Of a DNA stretch of 64,000 bases, positions 25,150-32,045 are shown piece after piece; position 1 is the first letter of the stretch, and each line of letters starts with the position of its first letter. The notes under the pieces were generated by a model. The model was not told where the DNA came from. It worked only from the letters and a program-made list of their open reading frames with translations, and did not search any database. This DNA comes from Oscillospiraceae bacterium. Its GTDB lineage: Bacteria > Bacillota > Clostridia > Oscillospirales > SIG627. A program made the translations under genes and the position numbers. The stretch is from NCBI GenBank assembly GCA_034925865.1, contig JAYFRN010000001.1, positions 1 to 64,000 on the forward strand, written 5' to 3'.

Positions 25150-25845
25150 ATGGCAAAAGCAGCAAAAGGTCTTGTCGATTATTGCAAGGCACAGCTCGGA
25201 AAGCCGTATTGGTACGGTTCCTTTGGGCAGTTTGCAAACACAAGCGATCTCGACTGGTATGCGAAGACATACCCAGTGTACTGGTCTGATTCCCGTGTCA
25301 CACTTGCGAGGGAAAAGCATATCGGTCAAAAGGTTCACGATTGTGTAGGGCTCATAAAGGGCTATCTGTGGAGCGCGGACGCAAACAGCCCGGCAAAGTA
25401 CCGCGAAGATCAGGACGTTTCCGCAAACGGTATGCGCACAAAATGCACAGAAAAAGGCGACATAAGCACAATTCCTGAAATACCTGGTACGCTTGTATTC
25501 ATGTCCGGCCATGTCGGCGTGTACATAGGTAACGGCGAAGTAATCGAAGCTCGCGGCTTCCAGTACGGCGTTGTAAAAACTCAGCTCGCTAATCGTCCGT
25601 GGAAGTGGTGGGGTAAATGCCCGTGGATTGATTACAGCGTTTCATCGGCAGCAAATAGCTCTCAACTCAAAGCCGGCGACCGCGTGGCGATTCTTCCCGG
25701 AGCGAAGTACACAAACGGCAAAAGCATTCCGGAGAGGTTCATCGGTAAAACAATGAATGTAATGAGCGTGTCAAAGGACGGAGCAAACGCTCTTATCCTT
25801 CAGCTCTTCAGCCGGATCGCGCTCCAGTATTTGAAAAAGATATGA
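25150..25845 (+). CDS. endolysin, NlpC/P60-type peptidase
   Basis: A 231-residue lytic enzyme. The N-terminal domain has the NlpC/P60 layout: GKPYWYGSFG near the start, a catalytic cysteine in HDCVGLIKGY (about residue 63), and a histidine in SGHVGVYIGNG (about residue 119). It would cleave a peptide bond of the cell-wall stem peptide at the end of the lytic cycle. From about residue 165 a short SH3-like region begins (LKAGDRVAILPGAKYTNG). The C-terminus overlaps the next ATG by 4 bases. No signal peptide is seen, so export depends on a holin. Confidence 0.9.
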   Translation: MAKAAKGLVDYCKAQLGKPYWYGSFGQFANTSDLDWYAKTYPVYWSDSRVTLAREKHIGQKVHDCVGLIKGYLWSADANSPAKYREDQDVSANGMRTKCTEKGDISTIPEIPGTLVFMSGHVGVYIGNGEVIEARGFQYGVVKTQLANRPWKWWGKCPWIDYSVSSAANSSQLKAGDRVAILPGAKYTNGKSIPERFIGKTMNVMSVSKDGANALILQLFSRIALQYLKKI

Positions 25846-26117
25846 ATGTCGATAAAGTTGTATATAGCATATTCTCGTTTTTAGCCGTGTTTACGATAGT
25901 ATGCCTGATTATATTCATCATTGTCGGAAGCGAACCGTCAACGCTCATTTCATGTGTCTTTGGAGCTTGCGTCGGAGAGCTTAGCATACTCGGATACCTT
26001 CACGGCAACAAGCGAAAATACAATAACAAAGAACCATATCTGAAAGGATATGCTGACCATAACAAAAATTCCAAAAAGGAAAAGGGAGAAGAACAAAACA
26101 ATGACTTATACGATTGA
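25842..26117 (+). CDS. two-helix membrane protein, candidate holin
   Basis: A 91-residue protein with two hydrophobic segments (residues 7-28 and about 35-50) separated by a short turn (GSEPSTL) and a charged, lysine-rich C-terminus, the topology of a class II holin. It overlaps the endolysin stop and the following holin-like start, so three lysis genes are translationally coupled. Whether this or the next protein is the holin, or whether they act as holin and antiholin, cannot be told. Confidence 0.65.
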   Translation: MNVDKVVYSIFSFLAVFTIVCLIIFIIVGSEPSTLISCVFGACVGELSILGYLHGNKRKYNNKEPYLKGYADHNKNSKKEKGEEQNNDLYD

Positions 26118-26433
26118 TATTACCCAAATAATCCTTGCGATTATGGGTATTATCGTTACGCTGGTATCGACCTGGGTTGCAAAGGTCGCGGTTCCGTGGC
26201 TTAAAGACCGGCGACTTTTCGATACAGCTAAATCTCTTTGCGCAGTTGCGCTTACTACTTTCGAAACGAATCAAGGCAAACAAAAATTTAACTATGTTTA
26301 TGGAATTCTTGTTGATCGTTATGGTAAATACTTCGATGAAGCAAAAATAATGGAGTCAATTCAAGCGGGGTATGTTGCTCTGTGTAAGGATTTAGGGAAA
26401 GAACCCTCTCCGGCAGCAGTGGAGATTAAATAA
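26101..26433 (+). CDS. phage holin, LLH family
   Basis: A 110-residue protein starting at ATG 26101 (GGGAGAAG upstream). An N-terminal membrane helix (IILAIMGIIVTLVSTWVA) is followed by VPWLKDRRLFDTAKSLCAVAL and QGKQKFNYVYGILVDRYGKY, matching the LL-H type holins in which a periplasmic-like helical domain follows a single anchor. It is the last gene of the late operon, with a strong terminator 15 bases after its stop. Confidence 0.85.
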   Translation: MTYTIDITQIILAIMGIIVTLVSTWVAKVAVPWLKDRRLFDTAKSLCAVALTTFETNQGKQKFNYVYGILVDRYGKYFDEAKIMESIQAGYVALCKDLGKEPSPAAVEIK

Positions 26434-26445
26434 AAGTTATGGATG

Positions 26446-26482
26446 AAAAACCGGGTAGGCGAAACGCTTACCCGGTTTTTTA
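26446..26482 (+). terminator. terminator of the late operon
   Basis: A GC-rich stem AACCGGGTA(G)GCG paired with CGCTTACCCGGTT, loop AAA, then TTTTTTA. It ends structural and lysis transcription. Confidence 0.9.
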
Positions 26483-26656
26483 ATTGCTTATTAATAAACA
26501 AACTTCGAAAATTACTTATATTTTCGAATGTAGAGTTTACTCATTATGTCATCTCGAGTAAGTATTTTCTTTATTAAGCATCCAAGGAATACTTGCAGAT
26601 ATCTCAAGTTGTATAGCAGGTGATGGAAAAGATATACGAAAATCCGAATCCGCTGA
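26483..26656. other. non-coding stretch between late operon and RNA-peptide unit
   Basis: No gene is seen. A perfect 9-bp inverted repeat TTCGAAAAT/ATTTTCGAA lies at 26506-26530 with a 7-base loop, without a T tail; it could be a protein-binding site. Confidence 0.4.
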
Positions 26657-26686
26657 TTGACACTTCCTCGCTAAACATGATATAAT
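26657..26686 (+). promoter_or_regulatory. strong promoter of the RNA-leader/peptide unit
   Basis: TTGACA (26657-26662), 18 bases, TATAAT (26681-26686). The start of transcription should fall at about 26693, exactly the first base of the structured leader. Confidence 0.85.
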
Positions 26687-26692
26687 AAACTA

Positions 26693-26749
26693 TCCCGTTT
26701 GATGATGGCGGCGTGGTTAACTGCCGAAACGCTGTGAAGCGTCACGGGA
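26693..26749 (+). ncRNA. hammerhead-like structured leader
   Basis: The predicted RNA folds into a three-way junction. Stem I is TCCCGT (26693-26698) with ACGGGA (26744-26749); stem II is GGCGG (26707-26711) with CTGCC (26721-26725); stem III is ACGCT (26729-26733) with AGCGT (26738-26742) capped by a GTGA tetraloop. The junction strands are TTGATGA plus an extra T, GAA (26726-26728), and a single C (26743). A type I hammerhead ribozyme needs CUGANGA, GAA and a C at the cleavage site in exactly this order. Here the first C is a U and one base is inserted. It may be a degenerate or variant hammerhead, or an unrelated structured 5' end. Confidence 0.5.
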
Positions 26750-26795
26750 AACCAAAATAAATTTTTAATGCCCGGCACGGGCAGAAAGGTACCAT

Positions 26796-26867
26796 ATGAT
26801 TTACATTTTGGGTATTTTGCTCTTGCCTATATTTATCCTCGCGGACCTGATCAAGCGTCAAAAATAA
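26796..26867 (+). CDS. 23-residue hydrophobic membrane peptide
   Basis: ATG at 26796 follows AGAAAGGT by five bases. The product MIYILGILLLPIFILADLIK plus RQK is one membrane helix with a basic tail, like the toxins of type I toxin-antitoxin systems or small membrane regulators. A hairpin (TGCCC-GGCAC-GGGCA) directly precedes the ribosome binding site, and a strong promoter and structured leader lie upstream. No antisense promoter is obvious. The following 170 bases up to the terminator at 27039 have one open frame on the same strand (from 26768 to 27040) that overlaps this peptide in another frame; I regard it as doubtful. Confidence 0.6.
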   Translation: MIYILGILLLPIFILADLIKRQK

Positions 26868-27038
26868 TACCGGGGGCGTTTCCATATGAAGCTGCAATTC
26901 TGAAAATACTCTATCTTCGCACTTTGGGCATTGCCGCTAAATGGACTAAGCTTATTGTCGGAGATTTTTGCGAATATGCGAAAGATGAAGCGCTGCATGC
27001 AGTAAAGCTGCCAAAATTGCTTCAAAGCTATGAAAAAT

Positions 27039-27082
27039 AAGAAACGGCAGCTGAAAAACTCAGCTGCCGTTTCTTATTGTAG
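27039..27082. terminator. bidirectional terminator
   Basis: A 15-bp stem (AAGAAACGGCAGCTGA with its complement) with a short AAAC loop and T-rich flanks on both strands. It ends the peptide unit from the left and the defence operon from the right. Confidence 0.9.
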
Positions 27083-27128
27083 AATCATGAAGTAAGCGAA
27101 GACTCTCACGATACATATAGCTTCCATA

Positions 27129-28250
27129 CTATCTATCACATTCAATTTTCTTCAGTGCCGTAGCAATTGCCTCGACATCCTCAACCGTATTGTTCTTTCC
27201 AAGTGAAATCCGTATGGTTCTATTAGCAAGTGTTTTATCTAGTCGGATAGCTTGCAGCACGTGGGAAATTTCTGTATGCATGCTGTCGCAAGCAGACCCT
27301 GTAGATATGCTTATCCCTAGCAGGTCCATACGATGGAGAATCGCTTCTCCTTCAGCGCCAGTAAAAGACAGGCTCAACAAACCTGGCAGCGTATTGTTGC
27401 CTCCATTACGCACAAACTGAATGCTAGCATCATTCAACTTTTCTATGAGAAGTCGCTCAAGGCCTTTTATCTGTGCTGTGTTCTTGTCAAGCTTTTCGCA
27501 ATTCGCTTTCAAGGCTGTCGCCATTCCAACGATGGACGCGACATTTTCGGTTCCAGCCCGGAACCCAAACTCCTGAGCACCACCATCAGCATATGGAACA
27601 ATTATGGTTCCTTTACGAATATACAAGAAACCAATGCCCTTAGGACCGTTAAATTTGTGCGCAGACGCAGATAACATATCTACTCCGAGCTCGTGCACAT
27701 CAACCGGTATATGACCTAATGCTTGTACTGCGTCAGTGTGGAATACCGCGCCGTGAGCATGGGCAATAGAACAAAGCTCTTTCACGGGCTGGATGGTACC
27801 GATTTCGTTATTAACGAGCATAACGGACACTAATCGAGTTCTATTATTTATTACACTTTCCAGCTCAGTTGGTGTGATCACACCGTCTTTTATTGCTCGA
27901 AGATATACTACAGGATAACGCAACCGTTTAATAGTAACGCAAGCATTGAGCACAGCATGGTGTTCGATTTGAGAAGTAATCGTTGTTTTGTAATCAGCAT
28001 CTGAAAAAGCCGATCCTTTAATCGCCCAGTTATCGCTTTCGGTACCACCTGATGTAAAATAAATTTCGTCTGGTTTGGCATTTATACACAAAGCTACCGT
28101 CTGTCTGGCATTTTTAATTGCTGCCTTAGCAGATCGCGAGAATGAATATGGCTGAGAAGCATTTCCGTACTCTTCAAGCAGATATGGTTTCATCGCTTCA
28201 AACACATTAATATCAAGTTTTGTTGTTGCCGCATTGTCGGCGTAGATCAT
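27129..28250 (-). CDS. cysteine desulfurase, NifS/DndA type
   Basis: A 373-residue PLP enzyme that takes sulfur from L-cysteine and holds it as a persulfide. The N-terminus MIYADNAATTKLD, the histidine region ITSQIEHHAVLN, the PLP lysine in SASAHKFNGPKG (about residue 200) and the catalytic cysteine in TGSACDSMHTEISHVLQAI (about 322) are all present. The ATG at 28250 follows AGGTGA by five bases; a GTG three codons earlier overlaps this site. It is the last gene of the defence operon, next to a PAPS-reductase-type protein, which suggests that it supplies sulfur for DNA phosphorothioation as DndA or its IscS substitutes do, or builds the iron-sulfur clusters of BrxP. Confidence 0.93.
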   Translation of the reverse strand: MIYADNAATTKLDINVFEAMKPYLLEEYGNASQPYSFSRSAKAAIKNARQTVALCINAKPDEIYFTSGGTESDNWAIKGSAFSDADYKTTITSQIEHHAVLNACVTIKRLRYPVVYLRAIKDGVITPTELESVINNRTRLVSVMLVNNEIGTIQPVKELCSIAHAHGAVFHTDAVQALGHIPVDVHELGVDMLSASAHKFNGPKGIGFLYIRKGTIIVPYADGGAQEFGFRAGTENVASIVGMATALKANCEKLDKNTAQIKGLERLLIEKLNDASIQFVRNGGNNTLPGLLSLSFTGAEGEAILHRMDLLGISISTGSACDSMHTEISHVLQAIRLDKTLANRTIRISLGKNNTVEDVEAIATALKKIECDR

Positions 28251-28260
28251 AGGTATCACC

Positions 28261-28464
28261 TCACATGAACAGTGTACAGCCTTCTTCTTTAAACTCCTGT
28301 GCTTTTACAAGTAGTTCATCTATTGATGTATCAAGGTAGATTGCTAAACACGAAATACAGTAAAACCGTTTTGTATTTTTTCCTAAAAATTTTTTACATA
28401 GAGCTATTGATGTTTTATCAGGGGATTCTTCGCAACAACAACACCGAATTATTATCTTTGCCAT
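28261..28464 (-). CDS. cysteine-rich small protein of the defence operon
   Basis: A 67-residue protein with RCCCCEES near the N-terminus, a lone cysteine at about 23 and YCISC at 35-39, suggesting a zinc or iron site. Its ATG overlaps the stop of BrxL (TAATG), and it ends ten bases before the desulfurase start, so it belongs to the operon. I know no family for it. A sulfur carrier between desulfurase and BrxP, or a small regulator, are both possible. Confidence 0.75.
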   Translation of the reverse strand: MAKIIIRCCCCEESPDKTSIALCKKFLGKNTKRFYCISCLAIYLDTSIDELLVKAQEFKEEGCTLFM

Positions 28465-29963
28465 TAATACCTCACACTGTATGTAGAAAAGCCTTTGCTA
28501 ACAAACTCATTAGGATTTATTATTTTCATCTGCTGAAGCACTGTTTCCTGCATTCGTTTAGCCGGTTGTAAACAATACTTGTTAAAATCATGTTTGAATT
28601 TTTCGTCCTCAATAAGAACAGAGTCAGCATGAGGAAAGAACAATTTCATATACGCAGTGCAAAGACGCATAATAGCTTCCTGTTCACGTCCTGATGTGTC
28701 TCCCGATTTGTTGCTTACTTCGACCAATGATTCAACAAGACTTCTATAGCGCATGGTTTCTGCTGGACTGCGCAGTTTATGTATAATTTCAGTAAAATAT
28801 TCTGTGTTGAGTGCCCATCCGCTGACATACATATTCGGCGATAAAGAAGGGATGTGGTATCCGGGAATAAAACCATGAACACGCTGAAGAAGTGCACTAT
28901 CTCGAAAAATATCTGGTAACTCGCTAAACATATCCTTTGTTCCATCCATGTTATTAACATCAATATTTCCGAGAAAAATAATTCCCGCTTCTCCCTCAAC
29001 TCTGGTGCCGCCTACGTTAACAAATCCATCCTCCATATATCCTTTAAGAATACCAGCCATCTCTTTGTCGTTTGTAAATTTAATTGATTTTATTTCATCT
29101 ATGGCAACGAAATCACTAAATGTTACAAGCCCTTTAGAGTGTGAACCAGGACGCATATCTAGAAATAGTTTAGCGCGGCTTAAACTACCACCGCCTGATA
29201 GCCATCCATACTTACCAGTTTTCCCAAAAATATAAGACTTACCAGTTTGCTGTGGCGCAAGTTCAATAAGATTAATACGTGGCTGAATAAACGGTAACAA
29301 TCGAGTTAGCATTGTGTGCTTAGCCAACCACACGTCCTGCTCTATCCATCCTTTTTTGCTAAAACCGTCAGCATTATAATCGATGGCACCCAAAAGGATG
29401 TCCATCCATTCTTCCGTATCCTCATAATGTGACCGCGCTTCTCTATAAGCATCAACACTTACTTCATAAGGGCAGAAGTTTTTATAATCCAGGAGAGTAA
29501 AACGTCCGTTTTTCTTGTTCCCCTCTGGTGGCATATAACCGAGCTTAACTAACCCCCAACCGCCGGCTTCACCAATCAACTCATCCTTTATTCTATCCCA
29601 GACATAGTCTTCAATAATTGTATGAGCATATGAGAAGCCCAAATCGGGTATTTCAAAGCTATAGTAATTGGCGCTGGCGTTGAATGATATGTTTACCTTT
29701 GCAAGAAAAGGGCGTGTTTCCCCAATGGAGCGAGCCTCGTCCTCTAATCGTTCTTTATCACTTCTGTGGGGGATGATTTCCGCAATGTATTGGCTTAACT
29801 GGTCAACGTTTTCAATTTTCCCATTAGGACCAGCTTTACGTTTAAAAATCCAGTCACGTAAAAATGCTTCAATTTTCGCTGATTTAAACATGGCCATTAC
29901 AGACTGGTCTTTATAAACCGTAGTAGCAGGGAAATGCTCCCTCAATTTATCTACGTCGTACAT
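28464..29963 (-). CDS. brxL: BrxL, short form (AAA+ ATPase)
   Basis: A 499-residue protein of the BrxL family. The N-terminal domain (residues 1-200) leads to a AAA+ domain with Walker A APQQTGKSY (236-244), SGGGSLSRAKLFLD just after it, and a Walker B-like FVAIDEIKS (about 288-296). TRVEGEAGIIFLGNID and a RDSALLQRVHGFIPG arginine-finger region follow, as in known BrxL. Long BrxL proteins (type I BREX) add a Lon-like protease domain after this point; here the protein ends soon after, so no protease is present. BrxL is a DNA-binding AAA+ machine in BREX. GGGAG ribosome binding site. Confidence 0.9.
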   Translation of the reverse strand: MYDVDKLREHFPATTVYKDQSVMAMFKSAKIEAFLRDWIFKRKAGPNGKIENVDQLSQYIAEIIPHRSDKERLEDEARSIGETRPFLAKVNISFNASANYYSFEIPDLGFSYAHTIIEDYVWDRIKDELIGEAGGWGLVKLGYMPPEGNKKNGRFTLLDYKNFCPYEVSVDAYREARSHYEDTEEWMDILLGAIDYNADGFSKKGWIEQDVWLAKHTMLTRLLPFIQPRINLIELAPQQTGKSYIFGKTGKYGWLSGGGSLSRAKLFLDMRPGSHSKGLVTFSDFVAIDEIKSIKFTNDKEMAGILKGYMEDGFVNVGGTRVEGEAGIIFLGNIDVNNMDGTKDMFSELPDIFRDSALLQRVHGFIPGYHIPSLSPNMYVSGWALNTEYFTEIIHKLRSPAETMRYRSLVESLVEVSNKSGDTSGREQEAIMRLCTAYMKLFFPHADSVLIEDEKFKHDFNKYCLQPAKRMQETVLQQMKIINPNEFVSKGFSTYSVRY

Positions 29964-29975
29964 CTATTTGTCTCC

Positions 29976-32045
29976 CTAAATATCGAAATCTTTTTTTTCG
30001 ATTAGTTGCTCATCTATCTTCTTCTTTTGAATCGGCATAGAAGTTCCGTCTTTTGATGCTGTGAAAATTATAATTGGTACTAAACGTTCCTCAAGAGTAG
30101 CGCCTCCATGCAGCGCATATAGTTTTGGCCCTTTTTTGGGCAACCTGTTATATCCTCGAACCATCCAGTAGGTTTTACCGCTGGATGGATTATAAAAAGA
30201 TTCCATACCATCAGGCACCGGAGAGTTTTCTGGTGCGACAGAAAATCGCCAATCGTCTGGGTCGCCACTCCACGGTAGAGTTTCGCTAAAACCAAAATTA
30301 TGAGCAGTTACAGCAAGCTTCGATGTTCCATGGTCTGATGTAACTATTACCTGAGCGTGCGCCGACAATCCAGCCACAACACGTTTAAACACTTCAATTC
30401 CCAATTCGTCTAAAGCCGCAAGAAGATTTCTCTCTGATGTACATTTTTCGTGCTTTGAGGCTCCATAGTGAGCGATATTGTCAACACTGTTAACACCATC
30501 AAGAACAAGTTCCGGATTCCATTGTATTTTATTATATGTCGTGGATGAAGGGAGACGCGCTGCTGCAACCTCATAATAGGAAACAGTTAAGCCTTGTCGT
30601 GCTGCAGTAGAAATAAGGAATGGCAAATATTCCACGCCCATGCCATCTACAATTAGTAATGCAGTATCATTTTGAGTGGACAAATCTGTTAAGATTGAAT
30701 CGCGCATTTTTATTGATGCAATAGGCGCACTGTTTTTAAATGCTAAATCAACAAAGCTACTTGATACTTCGTTCTTAATGCTGTTCCTTCTATACTCTTT
30801 GAAATAGGTGTCGAGTGTGCTATTTCCGCATGAAACTGAAGATAGGTAATCTCCTAATACTGGGCAAAGCGTATTAAATTCTGCAGGAAGCCTGGCCACC
30901 AAGTCTAATTCTCCCGCACGGCGTATCAGTTCACAGCGTTCTGTGACTGTACCACAATTTAAAAAAGGTAAAGCACTTTTATATATTTTGACTTTGTTAA
31001 TAAAGTCAACAATCAATGGTTCAAAGGGAATACCAAGCGAACTGAGTGCTTCAGCACGTTCAGCAGCATATTGCTTGATTTTGCTATCATCATTTATTAC
31101 ACAATTGACTGCCGTATCCACAATATATTTGCGGAGCAAGTCATCAGGCTTAATTGAATCACACAAAACCTTTGATAGGTATGAAGTATTATCGATGCGC
31201 TGTTTGAGAAGCCATATAAACGCAACCCAGAATTTATCCGTCTTAAGCTGAAGCAATCTTTTGAGCGCGCGATTTGTTGAAATATGTATTGAACCAAACA
31301 AACTCTCAGCAGTCTCCTCTGGCGAGAGATTTTGCGTTCTACATTCGATCAATAAATCGTCGATTGTCTTATCGTTAAAAGGAAGCTCAACTGAATAATA
31401 AGAGAATGCGATTTCGTGTGCTTCAAAAACAAAATGCACATCGCTGCTTAGTCCTGCTTGCATGATTGCAACAGAAGGAAGAACAACGATATATTTGCTG
31501 GAATCTACATCCTGCCCCAAATGCTTCATCAAATCCTTGTAGTTACAGAAATTTGTATCTTGCGGTACAAATCGTTCTGGGTAAACGAAAATCTGTGGCG
31601 CAGGCTGTTCAGAAATTGTTCCTGAAATACGAATCAGTTGCAGTGAGTTTTCGTATTTCGGATTTAAAAATGAGTGTGCACTAAACATAGAGCTACTCAT
31701 TAGGAAAACAACGTTCAGTTTCTGCTCATCCAGTATTTGCCGTATGGCAAGATGAAATTGCTGCTTGTTTTGCTCATCTAATAGAGATAAATAAGCATCA
31801 ACACCCAGTACCACTGAGGCTGCTGGAACACCAATGGCTTTTTCTCCTATGAGCTTTATGATTTTCGTAGGCAATGGGAGCGTTGATGAGTTCTCATCAA
31901 GCAATTCCCAAATGTAAATCTGCTTGCAACCGGATGTAATATGCATAGCAAGCAGTTTTGCCGCCTCATTATTATTCGGGTATAGTTCGATTCTCGCTTG
32001 CGGCTTCTCATCCAGTTTTTGATACGAATTAACGGTGTATTCCAT
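29976..32045 (-). CDS. pglZ: PglZ, alkaline-phosphatase-superfamily BREX core protein
   Basis: A 689-residue PglZ. The C-terminal half has the metal-binding signatures of the phosphatase superfamily: LLIVDGMGVEYLPFL (about residue 450), VTSDHGTSKLAV (about 560) and the terminal LHGGATLEERLVPIIIF (about 645), which is the PglZ hallmark. The N-terminal half is a helical adaptor. Of three consecutive ATGs, the third (32045) is spaced best from GGGAGG; the gene overlaps the end of brxC by 17 bases. PglZ is the marker gene shared by all BREX systems; its exact reaction is unsettled. Confidence 0.95.
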   Translation of the reverse strand: MEYTVNSYQKLDEKPQARIELYPNNNEAAKLLAMHITSGCKQIYIWELLDENSSTLPLPTKIIKLIGEKAIGVPAASVVLGVDAYLSLLDEQNKQQFHLAIRQILDEQKLNVVFLMSSSMFSAHSFLNPKYENSLQLIRISGTISEQPAPQIFVYPERFVPQDTNFCNYKDLMKHLGQDVDSSKYIVVLPSVAIMQAGLSSDVHFVFEAHEIAFSYYSVELPFNDKTIDDLLIECRTQNLSPEETAESLFGSIHISTNRALKRLLQLKTDKFWVAFIWLLKQRIDNTSYLSKVLCDSIKPDDLLRKYIVDTAVNCVINDDSKIKQYAAERAEALSSLGIPFEPLIVDFINKVKIYKSALPFLNCGTVTERCELIRRAGELDLVARLPAEFNTLCPVLGDYLSSVSCGNSTLDTYFKEYRRNSIKNEVSSSFVDLAFKNSAPIASIKMRDSILTDLSTQNDTALLIVDGMGVEYLPFLISTAARQGLTVSYYEVAAARLPSSTTYNKIQWNPELVLDGVNSVDNIAHYGASKHEKCTSERNLLAALDELGIEVFKRVVAGLSAHAQVIVTSDHGTSKLAVTAHNFGFSETLPWSGDPDDWRFSVAPENSPVPDGMESFYNPSSGKTYWMVRGYNRLPKKGPKLYALHGGATLEERLVPIIIFTASKDGTSMPIQKKKIDEQLIEKKDFDI

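Noticed and set aside
26693..26749. A fully canonical hammerhead ribozyme.
   Set aside because: The conserved first C of the core is a U and one base is inserted before stem II, so it is reported only as hammerhead-like.
26768..27040. A 90-codon frame that ends just before the terminator at 27039.
   Set aside because: Its start lies in a hairpin without a ribosome binding site, and it overlaps the better-supported 23-residue peptide in another frame. The last 40 codons look protein-like, so a relic cannot be fully excluded.
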